A DNA stretch of 64,000 nucleotides from positions 202,698-266,697 of the forward strand of contig NZ_JALM01000020.1 of assembly GCF_000737195.2 (NCBI RefSeq), in the 5' to 3' direction. How positions within the stretch are numbered: the stretch's first letter is position 1; each line of letters opens with the position of its first letter. The translations under genes and the position numbers were made by a program. This document shows positions 1-8,075 of the stretch, piece by piece. A model generated the notes under the pieces. That model ran no database searches, was not told the DNA's origin, and saw only the letters and a list, made by a program, of their open reading frames with translations. Source of the DNA: Sciscionella sediminilitoris (GTDB taxonomy: Bacteria; Actinomycetota; Actinomycetes; Mycobacteriales; Pseudonocardiaceae).

Positions 1-999
1 GCCGAGGTCGGGCTGACCCTGGCGGGCGAGAATCCCTGGTCGATCGGGGGCATCCCGCCGATCGTGATCAATCCCGGCGACGCGCTCGCGTTCATCAGCA
101 GCAACGCGGCCACCCTCGCCTCGGTCACCCTCGCCTGGCACGACCTGCGCAGGCTGCTGCGAGCCAGCCATGTGGTGACCGCGCTGTCCTTCCTCGCGCT
201 CGGCGGTTCCCCGGAGGCCTACGCGGCCGAGGTGCACGCCGCGCGCCCGCATCCCGGTTCGGTGGAATGCGCGGCCGCCATGCGCCGGGTGCTCGGCCTC
301 GAGGAGCACCCGGTCAGCGGGCGGCGGCTGCAGGATCCGTTCGGGCTGCGCGCCTTCCCGCAGGTGCAGGGGCCCGCGCTGGAGGCGATCGACGCACTGG
401 AATCGGTGCTGGCCATCGACATCAACGCCGCGGCCGAGAACCCGCTCATCTCCAGGGAAACCGGGACCGTGTTCCACCACGGGCACTTCTCCACCGCGCA
501 CCTGGCCCTCGCGCTGGACCGGGTGCGCGCCGCGCTGCACCATGTCGCCGAACTGTCCGCGACCCGGCTCGGCGATCTGGTCGAACCCGAGCAGACCGGG
601 TTGCCCGCCTTCCTGGCGAGCGGGCCATCGGGCAGTTCCGGGATCATGATCCTGGAATACGTCACCCATGACGCGCTCGCCGAACTGCGGCACGCCGCCG
701 CCCCGGTCACGCTCGGCACCGCGGTGATCTCCCGTGGCCTCGAGGACCACGCCAGTTTCACCACCGAGGCCGCGCGCAGCACGGCGACCGCGATCGACGC
801 CTATCGCACGATGCTCGCCTGCGAACTGCTCGCCGCGGTGCGCGCCCTGTGGCTGGCCGATGCCCAGTTGCCCGATGTCCCCGCGGGGCGCGCCTATGCG
901 GCCGCCCGCGACACGATCGCCCTCACCGCGCCCGACCACCAGCTCACCGGCGAGATCGCGCGCGCGAGCACGGTCATCGACCGGCTCGCCGACTACTGA
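1..999 (+). CDS. Aromatic amino acid ammonia-lyase family protein (5' end outside window)
   Basis: C-terminal 332 residues of a HAL/PAL-fold lyase; the reading frame is open from base 1, so the start and the MIO-forming segment lie upstream and cannot be judged. Family landmarks are visible: QDPFGLRAFPQ (substrate carboxylate Arg region), an AENPL stretch matching the conserved Asn segment, and GLPAFLASG followed by GSSGIMI. The usual KEGLALxNGT is replaced by NPGDALAFISSNAA, so this is a divergent branch rather than canonical HutH. The stop is 10 nt before the ATG of a second family member on the same strand, with AAAGGCAGG as its ribosome site, implying cotranscription and perhaps a mixed oligomer or two-step pathway. 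The substrate cannot be assigned. Confidence 0.85.
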   Translation, partial: AEVGLTLAGENPWSIGGIPPIVINPGDALAFISSNAATLASVTLAWHDLRRLLRASHVVTALSFLALGGSPEAYAAEVHAARPHPGSVECAAAMRRVLGLEEHPVSGRRLQDPFGLRAFPQVQGPALEAIDALESVLAIDINAAAENPLISRETGTVFHHGHFSTAHLALALDRVRAALHHVAELSATRLGDLVEPEQTGLPAFLASGPSGSSGIMILEYVTHDALAELRHAAAPVTLGTAVISRGLEDHASFTTEAARSTATAIDAYRTMLACELLAAVRALWLADAQLPDVPAGRAYAAARDTIALTAPDHQLTGEIARASTVIDRLADY

Positions 1000-1009
1000 A
1001 AGGCAGGCA

Positions 1010-2548
1010 ATGTTCGCGAACGAGATCTCCTCGGTGGCACTCGGGGAGAAACCGGTGACGATCACCGAATTCGTGGCAGTGGCCCGGTATCACGCCCGGG
1101 TCGAGTTCACCGAGTCCTATGTGGACAGGGTGCGCGCCTCCCGTGCGCTCATCGAGCGGTTCCTCGCGGAGAACCGGTTGATCTACGGGGTGACGACCGG
1201 ATTCGGGGACAACTTCACCGAGGTGATCGCTCCCGAGGACGCTGCGGAACTGCAGGCGAACATCGTGCGCTCGCACGCGGTCTCGGTCGGCGAACCGCTG
1301 CCCGGGGAAGTGGTGCGGGCGATCTGGCTGATGGAACTGATCGGGCTCGGCAAGGGGTACTCCGGAACCGGGCCGGAAACCCTGGAGCTGATCCGCACCC
1401 TGCTCAACGCGGACGTGCTCCCGTACGTTCCCGGTGAAGGCTCGGTCGGCTATCTCGGTCCCGAGGCGCACATGGCGCTGCTGCTGATCGGTGAGGGAAG
1501 GGCATGGCTCGACGGGGAACTGCTGGACGGCGCCGAGGTGCTGCGCCGGGTGGGTGCGCGGCCGATCCGGTTCGGCTGCAAGGAAGGGCTGAGCCTGACC
1601 AACGGAACCCATTCGGTGACCGCGATCGGGGTGCTCGCCGCACACGACGCGAACCTCGCCGGGCAGACAGCGGACATCGCCGCCGGGCTGAGCCTGCAGG
1701 CGCTCAAGGGCACGGTGCGCGCGCTCGATCCCCGGCTGCACGCGGTGAAACGGCATCCGGAGCAGGCCGGTGTCGCGGCCAATCTGCGCCGGATCACCGA
1801 GAACAGCCCGCTCAGCGAGGAATTCCTGGACTACCGCCTGCAGGACACCTACAGCCTGCGCGGGATCCCGCAGATGCACGGCGGCGCGAAACGCGCGCTG
1901 CACCAGGCCTGGACCGTGGTCGAGGAGGAGCTGGACTCGGTCGGGGACAATCCGATCATCGTGCCCGAGGACGGGGACGGCATCGCGCTCATGGGCGCGA
2001 ACTTCGACAGCACCTATGTCGGCATCCAGTCCGATGCCATGACGAACGCGCTGACCGTGCTCGCGAAGATCGCCGAACGCCGGACCGACCGGATGGTCAA
2101 CAGCAACTTCAGCGAACTGCCCGCCTTCCTCGCCCCGGATCCCGGTCTGCACAACGGGTTCATGATCGCCCAGTACACCTCGGCGGCGCTGAGCATGGAA
2201 CTGCAGGGAATGGCCAGTCCCGCCTCCGCGCGCACCGTGCCGACCTCGGCCAACCAGGAGGACCCGGTCAGCAACGCCTACTCAGCGGCGCTGTCCGCCT
2301 ACCGCGCGGCCGGGAAACTCGGCTACATCCTCGCGATCGAGCTGCTGTGCGCGGCACAGGCTTTCGATCTACTCGCCCCGCGCAGGCCCTCCCCGGTCAG
2401 CGAGGCGGTCAAGGAACTGATCCGCTCCGCGGCCCCCGAGGTCACCGGGGACCGGGTCTTCCACGGGGACATCGAAGCCATCCGGGAATTCGTGCGCCAC
2501 GGCGAGGTGTTGCGCACCGTGGAGGCGCGAACCGGCCCGCTGGAATAG
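1010..2548 (+). CDS. HAL/PAL-family lyase lacking the MIO triad
   Basis: Full-length (512 aa) histidine ammonia-lyase homologue. Conserved: YGVTTGFG (catalytic Tyr loop), KEGLSLTNGT, LQDTYSLRGIPQ with the carboxylate-binding Arg, VGDNPI, SELPAFLAPDPGLHNGFM and PTSANQED. The strictly conserved Ala-Ser-Gly that cyclises to the electrophilic MIO cofactor is replaced by Tyr148-Leu149-Gly150 in GSVGYLGPEAH. The histidine usually after SANQED is Pro. The ATG at 1010 follows AAAGGCAGG; a longer in-frame opening into the previous gene has no support. Without MIO the enzyme should not deaminate ordinary amino acids. As I recall, ergothionase (trimethylamine elimination from ergothioneine) is an MIO-free member of this superfamily, so a betaine-type substrate is one option; a non-catalytic partner of the upstream lyase is another. 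Confidence 0.9.
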   Translation: MFANEISSVALGEKPVTITEFVAVARYHARVEFTESYVDRVRASRALIERFLAENRLIYGVTTGFGDNFTEVIAPEDAAELQANIVRSHAVSVGEPLPGEVVRAIWLMELIGLGKGYSGTGPETLELIRTLLNADVLPYVPGEGSVGYLGPEAHMALLLIGEGRAWLDGELLDGAEVLRRVGARPIRFGCKEGLSLTNGTHSVTAIGVLAAHDANLAGQTADIAAGLSLQALKGTVRALDPRLHAVKRHPEQAGVAANLRRITENSPLSEEFLDYRLQDTYSLRGIPQMHGGAKRALHQAWTVVEEELDSVGDNPIIVPEDGDGIALMGANFDSTYVGIQSDAMTNALTVLAKIAERRTDRMVNSNFSELPAFLAPDPGLHNGFMIAQYTSAALSMELQGMASPASARTVPTSANQEDPVSNAYSAALSAYRAAGKLGYILAIELLCAAQAFDLLAPRRPSPVSEAVKELIRSAAPEVTGDRVFHGDIEAIREFVRHGEVLRTVEARTGPLE

Positions 2549-2561
2549 GCCCGCGGCGGCG

Positions 2562-2618
2562 CACGGTTACCTCGCCCTGCCACCCGCTGGCCGGGCCGGG
2601 GTGCTCGTCATCCAGGGC
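2562..2618 (+). pseudogene. Possible remnant of a dienelactone hydrolase N-terminus
   Basis: The 247-bp gap between the lyase and the DUF222 gene has no intact gene. One forward frame reads HGYLALPPAGRAGVLVIQGE, which resembles the first strand of dienelactone hydrolase-family proteins (typically GYLALP..G.GPGVLVIQE). The frame then continues without further family similarity and stops near 2676. There is no start codon or ribosome site. This could be a decayed fragment or chance; the match covers only about 19 residues. Confidence 0.25.
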
Positions 2619-2782
2619 GAGCTCCCCGGCTTCTCCCGCGCCCGCGTGCACGAACGCCCTCGAATTCCCGCACGGTGAACTCGGCTGAGCGAGCTGATTG
2701 GCGCGGCATGAGCCGGCGCTCGTTGTTCTAGTCCATTCCGGCGATACCCGATCGAGCCACTTAATTCTGATCGCTTTTCTGC

Positions 2783-2796
2783 TATTATTCATGGCA
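2783..2796 (+). promoter_or_regulatory. -10 element of a probable leaderless transcript
   Basis: TATTAT at 2783-2788 ends 7 nt before the ATG at 2796, the distance expected between a -10 box and the transcription start, and there is no Shine-Dalgarno sequence between them. The same TATTAT at almost the same distance precedes the second DUF222 gene at 63921. Leaderless initiation at the A of ATG is therefore likely. No convincing -35 is visible. Confidence 0.55.
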
Positions 2797-4124
2797 TGAA
2801 CACTGGGGATAGTTCGACGATGCCACCGATCGGAGCATCGTCGAACAGAGAAATGCTCACCGAACTCGGCGAACGGTTCACATTGTTACGTCGAACCGAA
2901 GCCGAGATCCTGAATCTTGTTGCACTGCTTGATAAACACGGTGCTCCGGTGGAGTTCGGCTATCGTGGTTCACCTGCGCGAATGGTCGAGGATGTGGCGC
3001 GGGTCGGTTTGGGCGAGGCGCGCCGGATTGCGGATCGCGCGCGAGCGCTTTTCGGAGCGCTGGGAATCAGCGGTGAGCCACTGTCGCCGGAGTTGCCGAA
3101 TACCGCGGAAACCTATGCACGCGGGGAACTCGGCAGTGAGCATGTGGATCGGATCCGGAAGTTCGCCGCGGAGTTGCCCGCGGATGTGTTGACCGGAGAA
3201 TCCTGGCCGGTCGCGGAAAACTGCCTGGCGCAGATCGCCGCTGAAACTGGTCCGCGTGAGTTGAGCCGCCCGATCCGGGAACTGCACGCCCGCCTCGATC
3301 CGGATGGTCACCCACCAAACGATCGGGACCCCTCGCGACCACGACGGGAGATCTGGCTGCGGCAGCACAACCACGATTGGCGCATCGAAGGCCACCTGGA
3401 CCAGGAAAACGGCTTGAAACTACGCAGTGTCCTCGATGTGCTGAGCAAAACCCGCGGCCCGGAGCTTCGACGGCCGAGTGAACGGGATGCCGATGCGTTC
3501 GCCGACATCGTCCAGCTCGCTGCGAGCCCGGAGAATCTCCCCGAAAACGGAGGAGAACCGTTCACCGTCATGGTCACCATGACCGAAGAATCCCTGCGCG
3601 AAGGCATCGGCCACGGCACCACCATGGACGGCACTACCATCCCCGCCACCCGACTACGCCGCATCGCCTGCGACGCCGGAATCATCCCCACCGTCCTCGG
3701 TAGTGACGGCGAAGTACTCGACATGGGATGCCGGGACCGCACCGCACCACCGAAACTCCGACGCCGACTCATCGCAAGAGACCGCGGCTGCGCCCACCCC
3801 GACTGCGACAAGCCGCCCGCCCTCACCGAGGCACACCACATTCGGCATCACGCCAACGGCGGACTCACCACCGAGGACAACATGCTGCTGCTGTGCGCCT
3901 ACCACCACACAGCGATCCACAACACCGAATGGGAAGTCCGCATCCGCAACGGCAAACCAGAGTTCGCTCCACCCAGCTACCGCCACGACACCGAACACTC
4001 CGCGCAGCACGCGGTCAGCCGATCTCGACGAGGATCTTTCCGCGCACCCCACCGGATTCCAGGTCCTGGTGCGCTTTCGCGATGTCGGCGAGCGGATGCA
4101 CCCGGTCCACCACCGGGGCGATGA
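2796..4124 (+). CDS. DUF222 / 13E12-type protein with C-terminal HNH nuclease domain
   Basis: 442 aa. An N-terminal DUF222 helical region (about residues 20-300) is followed by an HNH domain with CAHPDCDKPP, EAHHIRHHANGG, NMLLLCAYHH and a final His-Asn, i.e. the zinc cysteines plus the HNH catalytic residues are intact. The family is multicopy in actinobacteria (13E12 repeat family of mycobacteria); its role is unsettled. It starts MNTGD, nearly the same as the second copy at 63921. Composition is less GC-biased than neighbours and it uses a TTA leucine codon at 2886. The last 36 codons run antisense into the next gene with no family similarity, so the original stop near 4020 may have been lost. 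Confidence 0.9.
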   Translation: MNTGDSSTMPPIGASSNREMLTELGERFTLLRRTEAEILNLVALLDKHGAPVEFGYRGSPARMVEDVARVGLGEARRIADRARALFGALGISGEPLSPELPNTAETYARGELGSEHVDRIRKFAAELPADVLTGESWPVAENCLAQIAAETGPRELSRPIRELHARLDPDGHPPNDRDPSRPRREIWLRQHNHDWRIEGHLDQENGLKLRSVLDVLSKTRGPELRRPSERDADAFADIVQLAASPENLPENGGEPFTVMVTMTEESLREGIGHGTTMDGTTIPATRLRRIACDAGIIPTVLGSDGEVLDMGCRDRTAPPKLRRRLIARDRGCAHPDCDKPPALTEAHHIRHHANGGLTTEDNMLLLCAYHHTAIHNTEWEVRIRNGKPEFAPPSYRHDTEHSAQHAVSRSRRGSFRAPHRIPGPGALSRCRRADAPGPPPGR

Positions 4125-4974
4125 GGCCGTTCTCGGTGAGCCGGGTCAGTTCGGCCAGATCCGCCTGGTACGGGTTCCCGCTGAAGAACCGCACCCGCTG
4201 TTTGCCGAACACCGTGGAACCGAGGATGTAGCCGATCGAGGACACCGGCCGTTCCGTGTCGAACGCGATCGAGACCATCCGCCCGCCCGGTGCCAGGGCG
4301 GCCCGGGAACCGCGCAGATCGGTGCCGACGGTATCGAGGACCACGTCGAACCTGCCGAGCTCGGCCACCCCGGTCTTGCGGTAGTCGACGGCTTCCGCGG
4401 CACCCAGTTCCCGGACGAGGTCCAGGTTGCGCGTCCCGGCGAGCCCGGTCACCCGAGCGCCGAGTGCCGCGCCCAGCTGCACGGCGATGCTGCCGACCCC
4501 GCCGCTGGCCCCGCGCACCAGCAGCCGCTCCCCCGCGCGGAGTTTCGCCTTGTCCCGCAGCGCGGTCACCGCGGTCGTCCCGACGGGCAGCGCGGCCGCC
4601 TGCACCAGGTCCAGCTCCCGCGGGGCATGGGCGACACGATTCGCGGGCACGGCGAGGAATTCCGCAACGCTGCCCATCGCACGCCCGAGCACTCCCCATA
4701 CCCGGTCCCCCGGCGCGAACCCGGAAACCCCCGGTCCCACCGCCGCGATCTCCCCGGTGAAGTCGATTCCGGTCCGCTTCGGGCCCTGTTCACCTCGAGC
4801 CCACAGTCCGGTGAGGAACCTTATCCGGCCCGACCGCGCGTGCAGCTCGCCGCCGTTCACACTCGTCGCGGCGACCCGCACCAGGACCTGACCCGGTCCG
4901 GCCTCGGGTTTCGGTACGTTCCCCACATAGAGCACATCCGGTGTTCCGTATTCGTCGTACAGTGCGGCGCGCAT
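4015..4974 (-). CDS. NAD(P)H:quinone oxidoreductase-like medium-chain dehydrogenase
   Basis: 319 aa, zinc-independent medium-chain reductase type. An N-terminal GroES-like domain (MRAALYDEYGTPDVL, PGQVLVRV) precedes a Rossmann segment with RLLVRGASGGVGSIAVQLG. There are no structural-zinc cysteines, so it probably reduces a quinone or enone with NADPH. The ATG at 4974 is chosen because GGGAAGGGAAAG lies just upstream and the conserved N-terminus begins there. It diverges from a TetR gene across an 85-bp gap holding two inverted repeats, a common arrangement for a TetR-controlled detoxifying reductase. Its 3' end overlaps the DUF222 gene by 110 bp. Confidence 0.88.
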   Translation of the reverse strand: MRAALYDEYGTPDVLYVGNVPKPEAGPGQVLVRVAATSVNGGELHARSGRIRFLTGLWARGEQGPKRTGIDFTGEIAAVGPGVSGFAPGDRVWGVLGRAMGSVAEFLAVPANRVAHAPRELDLVQAAALPVGTTAVTALRDKAKLRAGERLLVRGASGGVGSIAVQLGAALGARVTGLAGTRNLDLVRELGAAEAVDYRKTGVAELGRFDVVLDTVGTDLRGSRAALAPGGRMVSIAFDTERPVSSIGYILGSTVFGKQRVRFFSGNPYQADLAELTRLTENGLIAPVVDRVHPLADIAKAHQDLESGGVRGKILVEIG

Positions 4975-4996
4975 TGGCTTTCCCTTCCCATCGGTC

Positions 4997-5021
4997 GTTA
5001 CGATCACGCTAACGCCGTAAC
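4997..5021. promoter_or_regulatory. Inverted repeat in divergent promoter (candidate TetR operator 1)
   Basis: GTTACG (4997-5002) and CGTAAC (5016-5021) form a 6-bp inverted repeat spaced by 13 bp, between the divergent oxidoreductase and TetR starts. Placement fits autoregulation by the adjacent TetR protein; binding is inferred. Confidence 0.4.
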
Positions 5022-5022
5022 C

Positions 5023-5036
5023 GGATGGCACCATCC
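5023..5036. promoter_or_regulatory. Perfect inverted repeat GGATGG-CA-CCATCC (candidate TetR operator 2)
   Basis: Six-base arms with a 2-nt spacer, two bases after the first repeat and 24 bp before the TetR ATG. A second half of a tandem operator is plausible. Confidence 0.4.
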
Positions 5037-5059
5037 ACATAGCGCCGAGGTGAGAGACG

Positions 5060-5740
5060 ATGCCCGCACAGCACTCTCAGATAACCCGTTCTCAGGTAGC
5101 TCAGGACTCTCCGCCGACCGAGAACGAGCTGCGGGCCGACGCGCAGCGCAACCGGGATCGCATCCTCGAGGCCGCGAGCGAGGCGTTCGCGGCGCGTGGG
5201 CTCGACGTACCGCTGGCCGCGATCGCGCGCCGGGCCGGGGTCGGCGCGGCCACCCTCTACCGGCGGTTTCCCACCCGCGAGGCACTGGTCACCGAGGTCC
5301 TCTGCGAACAGCTCGCCGAATGCCGCGCGGAGCTGGAGCGGGCACTCGCCGATCCCGATCCCTGGCGCGGATTCCGCCGGGCACTGGAGCAGGTGTGCGC
5401 GACCCAGGCCACCGATCGCGGATTCACCGCCGCCCTGCTGACCAGTTTCCCGGACGCGACCGAGTTCGAGGAGCAACGCGTGCGCGCCGAGCAGATACTG
5501 GACGAACTGATGCGCCGCGCCAAGGAATCCGGTCGGCTGCGCCCGGAGTTCACCCGATCCGACATCACCCTGTTGCTCATGGCCAACAGCGGCCTCGCCA
5601 CCGAGGAACCCGAAGCGGCGATCGCGGCCTCGCACCGGCTCGTCGCCTATCTCATGCAGGCCTTCCAGACCGGTTCCGGGGAACCGCTACCGCCACCGGC
5701 CCCGCTGGGCCTCTACAGTTTCGTGCGCGAGGCCCGCTAG
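5060..5740 (+). CDS. TetR-family transcriptional regulator
   Basis: 226 aa. The helix-turn-helix lies at about residues 30-75 (RILEAASEAFAARG, IARRAGVGAATLYRRFPTRE) and the C-terminal ligand domain is divergent as usual. GAGGTGAGAG precedes the ATG. It faces the quinone oxidoreductase gene, whose expression it probably represses along with its own. The stop shares CTAG with the stop of the convergent hydrolase gene. Confidence 0.92.
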   Translation: MPAQHSQITRSQVAQDSPPTENELRADAQRNRDRILEAASEAFAARGLDVPLAAIARRAGVGAATLYRRFPTREALVTEVLCEQLAECRAELERALADPDPWRGFRRALEQVCATQATDRGFTAALLTSFPDATEFEEQRVRAEQILDELMRRAKESGRLRPEFTRSDITLLLMANSGLATEEPEAAIAASHRLVAYLMQAFQTGSGEPLPPPAPLGLYSFVREAR

Positions 5741-6558
5741 CCGGTGACCGAGCCGAGCCAGCGGTGCAGCGCGATCGCGAGCTCCACGGGGGCGTCGAGC
5801 TGGATCAGGTGCCCGGCCCCCTCGATGATCGTGGCCCTGGCCCCGGGAATGCATTCGGCGAGCCGGTGCGCCCGGTCCACCGGAATCCAGGAGTCCTGGG
5901 CACCCCAGATCACCGTGACCGGGATGGCGATTTCACCGTAGCGGTCCTGGATTTCGTTGGTGTAGCACTCGTCGGCTTCCTCGATCTGCCGGTAGAAGGC
6001 CGGTTTCCCTTCGTCGCCGCACCAGGGGCCGGTCAGCGCGTCCAGCTGCGTGGCGGTCAGCCCGCGATGACTCGCAGTCGCGATGTACGACTCGACCGCC
6101 GCCTTGTGGATATTGCCGGGCAGTTGCTCGAACACCTCCGCGTTCTCGGCCACCAGACGGAAGAACGCCGATCCCCACGGACGCAGTGCGACGACATCGA
6201 CCAGGGCGAGCGAAGCGAATTCCTTGCCGTGCACCAGATGCGCGCGCAGCGAGACCGCGCCCCCGTAGTCGTGCGCGATCACGTGCGGGCGCTCGAGGCC
6301 CCAGTGTTCGAGCAGCTCGGCGAACAACTCGCCCTGCACACCGAGGTCGACGTCGTGCTCCGGGTCCTTCGAGGAGCTGCCGTATCCGGGCATGTCCCAC
6401 AGAAAGACCTGGTATTCCTCGGCAAGCGCCGTGGCGAACGGTTCCCACAGCCATGCGGACCACGGCGTACCGTGACACAGCACGACCGGGGTTCCACTGC
6501 CGAACGTCTCCCAGGCGACCGTGCGGCCCCGCCAGGAGAATTGCCGGGTCAACTCCAT
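5737..6558 (-). CDS. Alpha/beta hydrolase with Asp nucleophile (haloalkane dehalogenase/epoxide hydrolase type)
   Basis: 273 aa. Oxyanion segment HGTPWSAWLWEP, nucleophile elbow AHDYGG (Asp in the nucleophile position, as in haloalkane and fluoroacetate dehalogenases and epoxide hydrolases rather than Ser esterases), acid in IWGAQDSWIP and catalytic His in EGAGHLIQLDAP. The ATG at 6558 sits 2 nt after the stop of the glycosyltransferase gene, whose 3' end supplies GAAGGGGTGA as ribosome site, so the two are cotranscribed. Whether it acts on C-halogen or epoxide bonds is not decided by these motifs; the halide-binding Trp pair would have to be located by structure. Confidence 0.88.
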   Translation of the reverse strand: MELTRQFSWRGRTVAWETFGSGTPVVLCHGTPWSAWLWEPFATALAEEYQVFLWDMPGYGSSSKDPEHDVDLGVQGELFAELLEHWGLERPHVIAHDYGGAVSLRAHLVHGKEFASLALVDVVALRPWGSAFFRLVAENAEVFEQLPGNIHKAAVESYIATASHRGLTATQLDALTGPWCGDEGKPAFYRQIEEADECYTNEIQDRYGEIAIPVTVIWGAQDSWIPVDRAHRLAECIPGARATIIEGAGHLIQLDAPVELAIALHRWLGSVTG

Positions 6559-6560
6559 GC

Positions 6561-7706
6561 TCACCCCTTCGAATAGGTGCGGCCCTTCCACCGCGCGCCC
6601 GCCCCAGAATAGTGCCGTCGCGCGGAATCCAGGGTCATCAGCGTGTACAGCACGGCGACGGCGGGCAGCAGCGGGCCGATCCACACCGGTTGCCGGTAGT
6701 ACCGGAGCATGGGCGCGAAGGTGGCGGCCAGCAGCAGCCAGGCCGCGCCGCCGAGCAGGGCAGGAAGCGGCGCACCGAGCACCGCACCGGCGATCGTGGC
6801 CGCGGGCGGGCCGAGGAAGATCAGCGCCAGTCCGAGCACGGTTCCGGCGAGCAGCAGTGGCGAATAACGCAGCTGGGTGTAGGCGCTGCGGGCGATCATC
6901 TGCCACAGATCGGCCAGCCGCGGATAGGGCCGGACACTGCGCACCCGTTGGGCGAGGCCGAGCCAGATCCGCCCGCCGGCGCCCTTGATCAGCCGGGCGA
7001 GCGCCACATCGTCGATCACCGCGCCCCGGATCGCGGCCACCCCACCGGCCTCGGCGAGCGCCGCGCGGCGCACGAGCACGCAACCGCCCGCGCCCGCGGC
7101 CGCCCGCGAGGACATCCGGTTGACCCAGCGGAACGGGTAGAGCATCGCGAAGAAGTACACGAAGGCGGGCACGATCAGCCGTTCCCACCCGGTATCGGTG
7201 CGCAGCCGCGCCATCTGGGAGACGAGATCCCGCCCCTCGTGCGCCGCGGCGACCAGCCGGGCAAGCGAATCCGGTTCGTGTGCGATATCCGCATCGGTGA
7301 GCAGCAGGTAGTCCACCGCCCCGGCCGCGGTGATGCCGTGGTCGAGGGCCCACAGCTTGCCCGCCCAGCCGGGCGGTGGTTCGCCCGGTGTGCCGACCCG
7401 CAACGGCAGTCCACCGTGCTCGGCGGCCATCCGGCTCGCGAGCGCGCCGGTGCCGTCCGTGCTGCCGTCGTCGACCAGGATCACCTCGACCCGGCCCGGG
7501 TACCGTTGATCGAGCAGGCTCGGCAGGCTCTCCGGGAGTACGGCGGCCTCGTCCCTCGCGGGCACCACGATCGCCACCGATGGCCAGTGCCGTGGCTCGC
7601 CACCCCGCGGAAGCCGCTGGCCGGTACGCCAGAAGAACCCGCGGCACAACAGCAACCACAACCACGCGGCGAGGCTCACCCCGCCGATCACGAGCCAGGC
7701 GATCAC
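6561..7706 (-). CDS. HpnB-like membrane glycosyltransferase, family 2
   Basis: 381 aa. An N-terminal membrane helix precedes a GT2 domain: SVAIVVPARDEAAVLP, EVILVDDGSTDGT, a metal-binding LLTDADIAHEP, and a late VIDDVALARLIKGAGG. Two to three helices follow at the C-terminus. The stretch FVYFFAMLYPFRWVN and AGGCVLVRRAAL match hopene-associated glycosyltransferase HpnB well. No other hopanoid genes lie nearby, so the link to hopanoids is by family only. Start is GTG at 7706. It is translationally close to the downstream hydrolase. Confidence 0.85.
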   Translation of the reverse strand: MIAWLVIGGVSLAAWLWLLLCRGFFWRTGQRLPRGGEPRHWPSVAIVVPARDEAAVLPESLPSLLDQRYPGRVEVILVDDGSTDGTGALASRMAAEHGGLPLRVGTPGEPPPGWAGKLWALDHGITAAGAVDYLLLTDADIAHEPDSLARLVAAAHEGRDLVSQMARLRTDTGWERLIVPAFVYFFAMLYPFRWVNRMSSRAAAGAGGCVLVRRAALAEAGGVAAIRGAVIDDVALARLIKGAGGRIWLGLAQRVRSVRPYPRLADLWQMIARSAYTQLRYSPLLLAGTVLGLALIFLGPPAATIAGAVLGAPLPALLGGAAWLLLAATFAPMLRYYRQPVWIGPLLPAVAVLYTLMTLDSARRHYSGAGARWKGRTYSKG

Positions 7707-7743
7707 CCGGCGAGCCTGTCACGGCGCATCATCGGCGGGACGC

Positions 7744-8004
7744 TCAGGTCTGGTCGCGCAGCCAGCGCTCCACTTCCTCGGCACCCGCTTTGCTCTGCCG
7801 TTCCTCGGCCCGCTCGGCACGGGCGGAACGGCGCAGCACGAAGAACAGCGTCGCGAGGATGCCCAGCACCGCGACCGCGATCAGGATCTGCCCGATCAAC
7901 CGCGGCCCGTTCTCCACGAGCACGATCAGCTCGATCAGGACCAGCCCGCCGAGCCCGAGACCGAGCAGTTCACGGGAAAACCTCGGCGCACTTCGCGCAG
8001 CCAT
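7744..8004 (-). CDS. Small two-helix membrane protein, unknown function
   Basis: 86 aa with two hydrophobic helices (about LGLGGLVLIELIVLV and GQILIAVAVLGILATLFFVL) and a charged C-terminal tail rich in Arg/Glu. The ATG at 8004 is preferred over an earlier in-frame start because AAGGGAG is 6 nt upstream. Not recognised as a named family. It ends 37 nt before the glycosyltransferase start, so it may be the first gene of that transcript. Confidence 0.65.
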   Translation of the reverse strand: MAARSAPRFSRELLGLGLGGLVLIELIVLVENGPRLIGQILIAVAVLGILATLFFVLRRSARAERAEERQSKAGAEEVERWLRDQT

Positions 8005-8075
8005 GTACAGCTCCCTTCGCAGACCGGCCCGAGAATAGTTGACCTCCACCGCGGTGGAGCTCGCAGGATCGGAGC

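Noticed and set aside
974..2152. Long antisense reading frame (392 codons) opposite the MIO-less lyase
   Set aside because: Shadow of the GC-rich lyase gene: no family similarity, and the plus-strand protein is complete and conserved throughout.
3703..6576. A 957-codon plus-strand reading frame crossing four genes
   Set aside because: It runs antisense to or out of frame with well-recognised genes; low-complexity Arg/Pro/Ala content is typical of spurious GC-rich frames.
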